Assembly (NCBI GenBank): GCA_902490355.1
Contig: CABUDN010000053.1
Location: 1-14,971 of the forward strand
Reading direction: 5' to 3'
Source: an uncultured Oscillibacter sp.
GTDB lineage: Bacteria > Bacillota > Clostridia > Oscillospirales > Oscillospiraceae
Length of the DNA: 14,971 nucleotides
A program made the position numbers and the translations under genes. This document shows, piece by piece, positions 6,248 to 12,600 of this stretch (position 1 is the stretch's first letter; every line of letters starts with the position of its first letter). The notes beneath the pieces were generated by a model. The model did no database searches. It had not been told where the DNA came from and saw only the letters and a list, made by a program, of their open reading frames with translations.

Positions 6248-6880
6248 ATGACGTTTGGCGAAAAGCTCCACCGGCTGCGCCGGGAGAAGGGCATGAGTCA
6301 GGAAGCCCTGGCAGCGGAGCTGGGGGTGAGCCGGCAGGCAGTCTCCCGCTGGGAGCTGGGGGAGGTGGTACCGGACACCGCCAATGTTTTGGGGGTGAGC
6401 CGAATTTTCGGTGTATCCACAGACTATCTGCTGTTGGATGCATGTGATGAGGAAGGGGATACCCCGGCGGCTAAAACCGCGGAGCGGAGCCTTCGGGAAC
6501 GGCAGATGGCCGTGGGAGCCGGGATGATGTGCCGGGTTCTGCTGTTGTCGGTGATCGCCCTGTACCACCAGTACCGCCTGGCGCCGGAGCCCCCGGTGCC
6601 CATGTGGTGGCTGTTGGTCATGCTGCTGGCGGTGGCGGTATGGAAGTGGCGGCTGGACTGGCGGTATCTCGTCCGGGAGAACGGGAGCCTGCGGGCCCTG
6701 CTGATTCCGGACTTGGCGGCTGTAGCCTGTGCCTTTTTCCTGCCGTTTTTCCTGGAGTGGGTCCCGGGACAATGGGGAATTTTCCTGGGGCAGTTGGCCG
6801 CCGTGGGATTTTTGGTGAAAAGCGTAAAGACTTTACGTCTCCGCTATGGCCTGCCTTGGAATGGAGCGAGGAAGCAGTGA
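6248..6880 (+). CDS. XRE-family HTH regulator fused to a four-helix membrane domain
   Basis: Residues 5-62 form a Cro/C1-type helix-turn-helix (GEKLHRLRREKGMSQEALA...GVSRQAVSRWE). An acidic linker follows, then four hydrophobic segments at about 88-107, 118-135, 149-169 and 174-191. The C-terminus is basic. The HTH should sit in the cytoplasm, tethered to the membrane. Proteins of this kind are common in Clostridia, where they usually regulate nearby genes or sense envelope conditions; no ligand can be assigned. AAAGGAGGTG lies 7 bases before the ATG, a near-perfect ribosome site. It stands alone between a strong upstream terminator and a bidirectional terminator, so it is probably monocistronic. 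Codon use matches the host, with no sign of recent transfer. Confidence 0.85.
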   Translation: MTFGEKLHRLRREKGMSQEALAAELGVSRQAVSRWELGEVVPDTANVLGVSRIFGVSTDYLLLDACDEEGDTPAAKTAERSLRERQMAVGAGMMCRVLLLSVIALYHQYRLAPEPPVPMWWLLVMLLAVAVWKWRLDWRYLVRENGSLRALLIPDLAAVACAFFLPFFLEWVPGQWGIFLGQLAAVGFLVKSVKTLRLRYGLPWNGARKQ

Positions 6881-6912
6881 TTCCACCCCAAGCCCGCTTC
6901 GAATGATATAGA

Positions 6913-6948
6913 AAACGGACTGCCGCGTTGCGGCAGTCCGTTTATTTT
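6913..6948. terminator. Bidirectional terminator between two converging HTH genes
   Basis: AAACGGACTGCCGC (6913-6926) pairs perfectly with its complement at 6930-6943 around GTT, followed by a T-rich TTTATTTT on the plus strand and TTTTC on the minus strand. The stop codon of the minus-strand XRE gene (6942-6944) is inside the right edge of the structure. Confidence 0.9.
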
Positions 6949-7169
6949 GGAATCTCCAGCAGTTTTTCCAGAGGAACTTCCAGTGCCTGGGCGATGTCCA
7001 GCAGCGTGGCCAGAGTGGGCGCGGTATAGGCGGTCTCGACTCGCTGGATGTGGTTGCGGCTGTGGCCGGTCCGGTCTGCCAGCTGTTCCTGGGTCAGGCC
7101 CCGCTCCTTACGGCAGCGCAGGATGTTCAGGCCAATCTGCAGATAAATATCGTGATACCGGTCTTTCAT
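6942..7169 (-). CDS. Small XRE-family transcriptional regulator (75 aa)
   Basis: This is an HTH-only regulator of the Cro/C1 class. The helix-turn-helix spans about residues 10-68 (IGLNILRCRKERGLTQEQLADRTG... and ALEVPLEKLLEI). There is no partner domain. The frame is open upstream to 7220, but the ATG at 7167-7169 is chosen because GGGAGGAG lies 5-7 bases before it on the minus strand; the longer start has no such site. It diverges from the 65-aa gene at 7317. A 20-bp dyad in the intergenic region (7225-7244) is a good operator candidate for it, so it may repress itself and its neighbour. It could also be an antitoxin-like or phage-derived repressor, but no toxin is recognised. Confidence 0.85.
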   Translation of the reverse strand: MKDRYHDIYLQIGLNILRCRKERGLTQEQLADRTGHSRNHIQRVETAYTAPTLATLLDIAQALEVPLEKLLEIPK

Positions 7170-7224
7170 TCCATCTCCTCCCAGCAACATTGTAGCCAAA
7201 CGGGCTTTGGATTTCGTCAACCTG

Positions 7225-7244
7225 ATCTGGGCATATGCTCAGAT
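7225..7244. promoter_or_regulatory. 20-bp near-perfect dyad, candidate XRE operator
   Basis: ATCTGGGCATATGCTCAGAT has 18 of 20 bases in perfect twofold symmetry: arms ATCTG and CAGAT around a GCATATGC core. It lies just upstream of the TTGTAT -35 box for the plus-strand gene and between the two divergent genes. Size and symmetry fit a dimeric Cro/C1-type protein such as the product of 6942-7169. Binding is inferred. Confidence 0.6.
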
Positions 7245-7248
7245 TTGG

Positions 7249-7277
7249 TTGTATTTTGTACGAGATGGATGTAAAAT
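7249..7277 (+). promoter_or_regulatory. Candidate promoter for the 65-aa gene
   Basis: TTGTAT (7249-7254) and TAAAAT (7272-7277) are separated by 17 bp. Start would be near 7284, about 33 bases before the start codon. The dyad at 7225-7244 sits immediately upstream. Confidence 0.6.
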
Positions 7278-7316
7278 ATACCCAGCCAACACGATTCATG
7301 CAGGAGGTACCTCGGG

Positions 7317-7514
7317 ATGATGTCGAATGAATTTGAAGAGGCATTCTCGGAATTTCTGGACCGCCAGACATATGACGAGGCGGAGTCAGCATTGTTTGAC
7401 GTGGTTCGGGCGGCGTTTTTGGCAGGATGGAAGGCGGCGGGGGGACCGGCTCCGATTCCCCGCCGGATCCTTCAGTTACTGGAGCAGGAAGGAGAGTTTT
7501 CAGACCGGACCTGA
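7317..7514 (+). CDS. Small hypothetical protein (65 aa)
   Basis: I do not recognise a family. The protein begins MMSNEFEEAFSEFLDRQTYDEAE and is acidic in the first third. A helical, Ala-rich segment follows (ALFDVVRAAFLAGWKAAGG), then a basic PRR and a short tail. No membrane segment or signal peptide is seen. AGGAGG at 7302-7307 lies 9 bases before the first ATG; a second ATG follows directly at 7320 and either may be used. It has its own candidate promoter and diverges from the 75-aa XRE regulator, which probably controls it. It converges on dapA, with only 24 bp between stop codons and a small hairpin in the gap. Confidence 0.7.
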   Translation: MMSNEFEEAFSEFLDRQTYDEAESALFDVVRAAFLAGWKAAGGPAPIPRRILQLLEQEGEFSDRT

Positions 7515-7516
7515 GT

Positions 7517-7538
7517 GTCCGGGCGGTCCGGCCCGGAC
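7517..7538. terminator. Short GC-rich hairpin between converging genes
   Basis: GTCCGGGC (7517-7524) pairs with GCCCGGAC (7531-7538) across six bases. It fills the gap between the 65-aa gene and the dapA stop codon. No T-run follows on either strand, so as an intrinsic terminator it is weak; it may only mark or protect the 3' ends. Confidence 0.4.
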
Positions 7539-8432
7539 TTAGGATTCCGGGAGCAATCCATATTCGGCCAGGGTGGATTGAAGGAGCTGCAGGTGTTCCT
7601 CGCTGGGCTGACACAGCGGCAGGCGAAGGGGACCGGCTTCCCAGCCCATGAGGTTCAAAGCGGTTTTGACCGGGATGGGATTCACCTCGCAGAAGAGGGC
7701 GTCGCACAGGGGCTTGAGGGCTACCTGCAGCTCTCCGGCGGCAGCAAAGTCGTTTTGCAGGCACAGTTCCACCAGCCGGTGCATCTGGGCGGGGACGACA
7801 TTGGCCGCTACGGAGATGACGCCTTTGCCGCCCAGGGCGCAGATGGGAACGGTTTCATCATCGTTGCCGGACCAGATGTAAAAGTCCGGCGGGCAGAGAC
7901 GGCGGATGCGCTGCACGGCGCCCAAGTCCCCGGAGGCCTCCTTGATGCCCAGGATGTTGCGGTGTTCCGCCAGCCGGGCGCAGGTCTCCGGGGCGATGGT
8001 CACGCCGGTGCGGGAGGGAACATTGTAGAGGATTACCGGGCAGGAGACGGCATCGGCCAGGGTGGTATAGTGGCGGACCAGTCCTGCCTGGGTGGCCTTG
8101 TTGTAGTAGGGCGTCACCACCAGCAGAGCGTCCGCACCGGCCCGCTGGGCGTCCCGGCTGAGGATCACGGCGTTTTCCGTGGAGTTGGACCCGGACCCGG
8201 CGATTACCGGCACCCGACCCGCCACGTACTCCACGCAAAACTCGATGGTGCGCATCCGCTCCCGGTAAGACATGGTGGACGACTCGCCGGTGGTACCGCA
8301 TACCACCACGGCGTCCGTCCCGTTTTGGAGCTGGAAGTCCAGCAGCCGTTCCAGAGCGGTCAGGTCCACACCTCCCTTGGAAAAGGGCGTAACAATGGCA
8401 ACGGCGGAGCCTGTAAAGATTGGAAGCTTCAC
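7539..8432 (-). CDS. dapA: 4-hydroxy-tetrahydrodipicolinate synthase
   Basis: DapA condenses pyruvate with aspartate semialdehyde, the first committed step toward diaminopimelate, lysine and (in spores) dipicolinate. The 297-residue protein shows the full (beta/alpha)8 family pattern. T47-T48 lies in GTTGES, Y136 in LYNVPSRTG, R141 in the same loop, and the Schiff-base lysine is K164 in GIKEASG. The start codon is GTG (8430-8432), supported by AAAGGAGG 7 bases upstream on the minus strand. It lies 104 bp downstream of asd, whose product is its substrate donor, so the two form a pathway pair. A strong hairpin lies 30 bases before the start, leaving no room for a separate downstream promoter. 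Its expression should therefore depend on transcripts that pass the hairpin. A lysine riboswitch is not visible. Confidence 0.97.
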   Translation of the reverse strand: MKLPIFTGSAVAIVTPFSKGGVDLTALERLLDFQLQNGTDAVVVCGTTGESSTMSYRERMRTIEFCVEYVAGRVPVIAGSGSNSTENAVILSRDAQRAGADALLVVTPYYNKATQAGLVRHYTTLADAVSCPVILYNVPSRTGVTIAPETCARLAEHRNILGIKEASGDLGAVQRIRRLCPPDFYIWSGNDDETVPICALGGKGVISVAANVVPAQMHRLVELCLQNDFAAAGELQVALKPLCDALFCEVNPIPVKTALNLMGWEAGPLRLPLCQPSEEHLQLLQSTLAEYGLLPES

Positions 8433-8462
8433 AACAATTCCTCCTTTGATTCCGCTGGGTGA

Positions 8463-8502
8463 AAAGAGAGCAGATGCCCGGATACGGGCATCTGCTCTCT
8501 TT
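8463..8502 (-). terminator. 18-bp perfect hairpin between asd and dapA
   Basis: AAAGAGAGCAGATGCCCG (8463-8480) pairs perfectly with its complement at 8485-8502 around a 4-base loop. Read on the minus strand it ends in CTCTCTTTTC, resembling an intrinsic terminator with a short U-run. It lies 34 bases after the asd stop and 30 bases before the dapA start. It may be a partial terminator or attenuator, or an mRNA processing or stabilising stem. Confidence 0.75.
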
Positions 8503-8536
8503 GGTATGAAGGATATGGATTCTGGGACGGCGGGAC

Positions 8537-9634
8537 TTATTTCGCCTCAATGTAGCCCTTGGCACACAGCAGCTCAGCCAGCAGCACCGAACCGCCGGCG
8601 GCGCCCCGGAGGGTGTTGTGGGATAGGCACACGAACTTGTAGTCATACTGGGTGTCGGGCCGCAGACGGCCGATGGAGATGGCCATGCCGTGCTCCAGGT
8701 TCCGGTCCAGCTTGGTCTGGGGCCGGTTCTCCTCCTCGAAATAGTGCAGGAACTGCTTGGGGGCAGAGGGGAGGTCCAGCTCCTGAGCGGGGCCTCGGAA
8801 GGCAGCCCAGTCGGCCTTGATCTGGTCCATGGAGGGGGCCTTGCCGTCGGCAAACTTCATGAAGACAGCGGCCATGTGGCCATCCTGACAGGCCACCCGG
8901 AAGCACTGCGCCGTGATGGCGGGACCCTCGGCCTTGACGATCTTTCCGTCCTCAATATGGCCCCAGAGCTTGAGAGGCTCCTGCTCGCTCTTTTCCTCCT
9001 CGCCGCCGATGTAGGGGATGCAGTTATCCACCATCTCAGGCCAGCGCTCGAAGGTCTTGCCGGCGCCGGAAATGGCCTGATAGGTGCACACCAGCACCCG
9101 CTCCAGCCCGTACTTGCGCAGGGGATGCAGGGCCGGAACATAGCTCTGGAGGGAGCAGTTGCTCTTCACGGCCACAAAGCCCCGCTTGGTGCCCAGACGC
9201 TTGCGCTGGGCGTCGATGACGGCGATATGCTCGGCGTTGATCTCCGGCACCACCATGGGGACATCCTCCGTCCAGCGGTGGGCGGAGTTGTTGGAGACGA
9301 TGGGGCACTCCAGCTTGGCGTACTTTTCCTCCAAAGCCCGGATTTCCTCTTTCTTCATGTCCACGGCGCAGAAACAAAAATCTACCATGTTGGCCAGCTT
9401 CTCGGCGTCCGCCTCGGCATCCAGCACCACCAGATCCCCGGCTGCCTCCGGCATGGGGGTATCCAGGGCCCATCGGCCTGCCACGGCCTCCCGGTAGGGC
9501 TTGCCGGCGCTGCGGCTGCTGGCAGCCACGGCGGTCAAACGGAACCAGGGGTGATGCTCCAGCAGCGTGATGAATCTCTGTCCCACCATGCCCGTGCAGC
9601 CGATGACGCCTACTTTGTACTCTTTCATATCCAT
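8537..9634 (-). CDS. asd: Aspartate-semialdehyde dehydrogenase (archaeal/fungal-type branch)
   Basis: Asd reduces aspartyl phosphate to aspartate semialdehyde with NADPH, feeding lysine, threonine, methionine and cell-wall diaminopimelate. The 365-residue length and the opening GVIGCTGMVGQRFITLLEHHPWF match the longer archaeal/yeast-type branch, which occurs in many Clostridia, rather than the short classical bacterial form. The nucleotide-binding GCTGMVG is at 12-18, the catalytic cysteine is C160 in SNCSLQ, and the active-site histidine is probably H253 in CQDGHMAAVF. On the minus strand GGGAGG lies just before the ATG at 9634. A second ATG at 9628 has slightly better spacing, so the true start may be two codons later. 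It is the first gene of the asd-dapA unit, with a promoter that overlaps the divergent SpoIID-like gene's promoter. Confidence 0.96.
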   Translation of the reverse strand: MDMKEYKVGVIGCTGMVGQRFITLLEHHPWFRLTAVAASSRSAGKPYREAVAGRWALDTPMPEAAGDLVVLDAEADAEKLANMVDFCFCAVDMKKEEIRALEEKYAKLECPIVSNNSAHRWTEDVPMVVPEINAEHIAVIDAQRKRLGTKRGFVAVKSNCSLQSYVPALHPLRKYGLERVLVCTYQAISGAGKTFERWPEMVDNCIPYIGGEEEKSEQEPLKLWGHIEDGKIVKAEGPAITAQCFRVACQDGHMAAVFMKFADGKAPSMDQIKADWAAFRGPAQELDLPSAPKQFLHYFEEENRPQTKLDRNLEHGMAISIGRLRPDTQYDYKFVCLSHNTLRGAAGGSVLLAELLCAKGYIEAK

Positions 9635-9659
9635 GCTTCCTCCCGCTTTCTCTGCGGAC

Positions 9660-9679
9660 CGGACACCCTGCGGTGTCCG
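9660..9679 (-). other. Small hairpin in the asd leader
   Basis: CGGACACC (9660-9667) pairs with GGTGTCCG (9672-9679) around CTGC, within the roughly 75-base asd leader. The leader is too short for a lysine riboswitch. No T-run follows on the minus strand. Role unknown. Confidence 0.5.
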
Positions 9680-9693
9680 CCGTCGAATTTTGG

Positions 9694-9722
9694 TTGAATC
9701 TGCCGCCTGTTTGTACTATAAT
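9694..9722 (+). promoter_or_regulatory. Promoter for the SpoIID/LytB gene and probably queA-tgt
   Basis: TTGAAT (9694-9699) and a consensus TATAAT (9717-9722) have the optimal 17-bp spacer. Transcription should start near 9729, roughly 100 bases before the chosen start codon. The -10 box overlaps the -10 box of the minus-strand asd promoter. Confidence 0.8.
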
Positions 9723-9743
9723 GTCACTTAGTATTGAATCCAA
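9715..9743 (-). promoter_or_regulatory. Promoter for asd
   Basis: On the minus strand TTGGAT (bases 9743-9738) and TATAGT (9720-9715) are separated by 17 bp. Four of the six -10 bases (9717-9720) are shared with the plus-strand TATAAT. Transcription would start near 9708. Confidence 0.65.
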
Positions 9744-9827
9744 GAGACTGTATGTGTGAGGCGGACATTTGTATGTATATTAGCATACTTTTCCGTCTGC
9801 GTCAAGGCTGCGCCGTTGGGAGGTTCC

Positions 9828-11519
9828 ATGAAAAAACAACTGCTTACTGCTTTGTTCGTTGTGACATTTTTTGCATGTGCCAGCGTATCGGCTTCCGCCG
9901 TGGAGAATGATATGGTGAAAGTCGGGCTGCGATACGGGTCCAGCGCACTCTTTTCCGCCAACCTGGAAAATGCCCAGGGGTCGGGGTATTCCTTCGGATA
10001 CTTTGATGAGGACCGGAACTTTGAGCCACTGCTGGAGACGGACGAGACCACCATTTCCATGACTGCTGCCGGAGATATTTATATGTCCCAAAGCGGCAGT
10101 TATTCCCGGGACATGCCCTCCGGAACCTTCCGGTATCTGGGCCCCTGGCGGGTGCAGGTGGACGGCTTTGCGGACCGGGAGGAGGCGGAGGACGCCGCCG
10201 ACGATCTGGACGGCTGGGTGGCCTGGATCTCCGGCGAGTACGTGGTGCGCACCGGATGCTATGATTCCCGCAACGAGGCGGAGGATGCCGCCGGAGATGT
10301 TGACGGCGGCTATGCCGAAAAGGTATCCGATACCGCCGTCACCGTGACGGTAACCGGGACCACACAGATCCTCTTTGAGTATGACTACCAGGGAATTCTG
10401 CCCCTGGGCGTGCAGCCGGAGGGCTGGGGCGAGGAGCCCATCACCTGGTTCAAAGGGTACCGCTACCGGGGCGGATTTGAGTATCCCCGGATCACCGGCG
10501 GGAACCTGAGCGTCATCAACGTGGTGGATCTGGAGGACTATGTCAAGGGGGTCATCCCTCATGAGATGAGCGGCCAGTGGCCCCTGGCGGCTCTGGAGGC
10601 CCAGGCGGTGTGCGCCCGGACCTATGCCTGCCGCACCACCAAGCACCAGTCCACCTACGGCTTCGATGTGTGCAACACCACGGACTGCCAGGTTTACAAC
10701 GGTGTCAATGCCTCCACGGCCCGCAGCGACGAGGCCGTGGACAACACGGCAGGGGAGTGCGTCTATTACGACGGCGAGCTGGCCGAAACGGTGTACCACT
10801 CCTCCGACGGCGGCGCTACGGAGGATGCCGCCAACGTCTGGGGCAGTGATGTGCCCTACCTGCAGGGCAAGGAGGACCCGTATGAGTCCGCCGCTTCCAT
10901 TCCGGACTACCAGTATACCGTCACCTACACCCGGGAAGAATTGACCTGGGTGCTCCAAAACAGCGGCTATTCCATCGGAGACGTGACCAATGTCTACGTG
11001 TCCGAGTACACACCTCTGGGCAACGTCTATAAGGTCACCTTTGAGGACAGTTCCGGCCACAGTCTCACCGTCAAGGGCGAGACATGCCGCATGGCCTTTT
11101 ACAGCACCACATACGGCAAAAACGTGCGCAGCATGCGCTTTACTATCTCCGGCGGCACCGGCGGCGCCACAGTGGGAGGCGCCACCGGCGGCGGAAGCAC
11201 AAGCTCCGGCGGCAGCTACTCTGTCAACGGGAACCAGACGCTGGACTCTCTGGACGGAGCGTCTGTGATCTCCGGCAGCGGCCAGCTGGGCACTCTGGAC
11301 GGCGGCAGCGTCAGCATCATCACCTCTTCCGGCACGCAGACCGTGGGCCTGGGAAGTGTGTCCAACGTCCGCAATGCCTCCGGCACCTTCGTCATCACCG
11401 GCACGGGCAACGGCCACAACGTGGGCATGAGCCAGTATGGCGCCAAGGCCATGGCGGAGCAGGGGTATGACTACGAGGATATTTTGAATTTCTACTTTAC
11501 CGATATTACCATTAAGTGA
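9828..11519 (+). CDS. Secreted SpoIID/LytB-domain protein with SPOR-like region
   Basis: SpoIID-type enzymes are lytic transglycosylases that cut peptidoglycan strands lacking stem peptides; LytB-type relatives enhance amidases. The 563-residue product opens with a signal peptide (MKKQLLTALFVVTFFACASVSASA). Two SPOR-like half-repeats lie at about 105-170 (GPWRVQVDGFADREEAEDAA and EYVVRTGCYDSRNEAEDAA). The SpoIID domain follows, with the catalytic-type glutamate E246 in GVIPHEM. H273, C282 and C287 could form the zinc-type cluster known in clostridial SpoIID. A Gly/Ser-rich insert (442-464) and an unassigned beta-rich stretch separate this from the terminal GHNVGMSQYGA motif (529-539). The ATG at 9828 follows GGGAGG by 4 bases; a GTG at 9756 in frame would spoil the signal peptide. 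It is the first gene of a likely transcript with queA, 13 bp downstream. Confidence 0.9.
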   Translation: MKKQLLTALFVVTFFACASVSASAVENDMVKVGLRYGSSALFSANLENAQGSGYSFGYFDEDRNFEPLLETDETTISMTAAGDIYMSQSGSYSRDMPSGTFRYLGPWRVQVDGFADREEAEDAADDLDGWVAWISGEYVVRTGCYDSRNEAEDAAGDVDGGYAEKVSDTAVTVTVTGTTQILFEYDYQGILPLGVQPEGWGEEPITWFKGYRYRGGFEYPRITGGNLSVINVVDLEDYVKGVIPHEMSGQWPLAALEAQAVCARTYACRTTKHQSTYGFDVCNTTDCQVYNGVNASTARSDEAVDNTAGECVYYDGELAETVYHSSDGGATEDAANVWGSDVPYLQGKEDPYESAASIPDYQYTVTYTREELTWVLQNSGYSIGDVTNVYVSEYTPLGNVYKVTFEDSSGHSLTVKGETCRMAFYSTTYGKNVRSMRFTISGGTGGATVGGATGGGSTSSGGSYSVNGNQTLDSLDGASVISGSGQLGTLDGGSVSIITSSGTQTVGLGSVSNVRNASGTFVITGTGNGHNVGMSQYGAKAMAEQGYDYEDILNFYFTDITIK

Positions 11520-11532
11520 GGAACCACCATTC

Positions 11533-12558
11533 ATGAAAACAAGCGACTTTTACTATGACCTGCCTCAGGAACTCATTGCCCAGACTCCCATTCCCCAGCG
11601 GGATGCCTCCCGCCTGATGACTCTGGACCGCTTCAGCGGCGCGGTGGGCCACCACCACTTCCACGATCTGCCGGAGTTTCTCCGGCCGGGGGACTGTCTG
11701 ATTCTCAATGACTCCCGGGTGCTGCCCGCCCGTCTCTTGGGCCACCGGCTGCCCGGCGGCGGCGCCTGCGAGGTGCTGCTGCTCATCGACAAGGGAGAGG
11801 GGACCTGGGAGTGCCTGGTGCGTCCGGGCCGGAAGATGAAGCCCGGCACGCGGCTGTCCTTCGGCGATGGGGAGCTGACGGCGGAGGTGACGGAGGAGCT
11901 TCCCGGCGGCAACCGCCTGGTCCACTTCGAGTATGAGGGAATCTTCCTGGAGGTGCTCGAGCGCCTGGGCAAGATGCCTCTGCCGCCCTACATCCGGGAA
12001 GAGCTGCAGGACCGGGAACGGTATCAGACGGTGTACTCCCGGGTTTTGGGCAGCGCGGCGGCTCCCACGGCGGGACTTCACTTCACGCCGGAGCTGCTGG
12101 AGAAGATCCGGGCCATGGGCGTGGGTGTGGGCTATGTGACGCTCCATGTGGGCCTTGGTACCTTCCGCCCCGTCAAGGAGGAGGAGATCACGGACCACGA
12201 GATGCACAGCGAGTACTGTGTGATCTCTCAGGAGACGGCGGATCTCATCAACCGCACCAAGGTCGCCGGCGGGCGGTGCATCTGCGTGGGCACCACCTCC
12301 TGCCGCACGCTGGAAAGCTGGGCCGCGGAGGACGGCACCATGACCGCCAGCGCCGGCTGGACGGACATTTACATCTACCCCGGCTACCGGTTCAAGGTCA
12401 TGGACGGACTGATCACGAATTTCCATCTGCCCGAGAGCACCCTCATCATGCTGGTGTCGGCCTTTGCCGGGCGGGAACACGTCCTGGCGGCCTACGAGGA
12501 AGCTGTGCGGGAGCGCTACCGTTTCTTCAGCTTCGGCGACGCCATGTTCATTTCCTGA
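11533..12558 (+). CDS. queA: S-adenosylmethionine:tRNA ribosyltransferase-isomerase QueA
   Basis: QueA converts preQ1 in tRNA to epoxyqueuosine using the ribosyl part of S-adenosylmethionine. The 341-residue length is typical. Family blocks seen include the opening DFYYDLPQELIAQTPIPQRDASRL, LNDSRVLPARLLG, LPPYIREELQDRERYQTVYS, SAAAPTAGLHFT, HVGLGTFRPV and ITNFHLPESTLIMLVSAFAG, which cover the whole protein. The start at 11533 is preceded by GAGGAA. It begins 13 bp after the SpoIID-like gene and ends 42 bp before tgt, which carries out the preceding step (base exchange). The pair queA-tgt is a classic operon. Joining it to a cell-wall gene is common in Clostridia and probably reflects transcription only. 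Confidence 0.98.
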   Translation: MKTSDFYYDLPQELIAQTPIPQRDASRLMTLDRFSGAVGHHHFHDLPEFLRPGDCLILNDSRVLPARLLGHRLPGGGACEVLLLIDKGEGTWECLVRPGRKMKPGTRLSFGDGELTAEVTEELPGGNRLVHFEYEGIFLEVLERLGKMPLPPYIREELQDRERYQTVYSRVLGSAAAPTAGLHFTPELLEKIRAMGVGVGYVTLHVGLGTFRPVKEEEITDHEMHSEYCVISQETADLINRTKVAGGRCICVGTTSCRTLESWAAEDGTMTASAGWTDIYIYPGYRFKVMDGLITNFHLPESTLIMLVSAFAGREHVLAAYEEAVRERYRFFSFGDAMFIS

Positions 12559-12600
12559 TCGCCCCGGAGGGGGAACCATCATCAAATTAGGAGAGCATCC

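Noticed and set aside
7170..7220. Seventeen-residue N-terminal extension of the 75-aa XRE regulator
   Set aside because: The longer start lacks a ribosome site, while GGGAGGAG precedes the internal ATG at the right distance.
9635..9710. Lysine riboswitch upstream of asd
   Set aside because: The predicted leader is only about 75 bases with one small hairpin, far shorter than an L-box, and no L-box core is seen.
9756..9827. GTG start 24 codons upstream for the SpoIID-like protein
   Set aside because: It would place extra residues before a clear signal peptide. The ATG at 9828 has GGGAGG upstream.
9780..11534. A 584-codon minus-strand open frame opposite the SpoIID-like gene
   Set aside because: Antisense shadow; the plus-strand frame has a signal peptide and conserved motifs.
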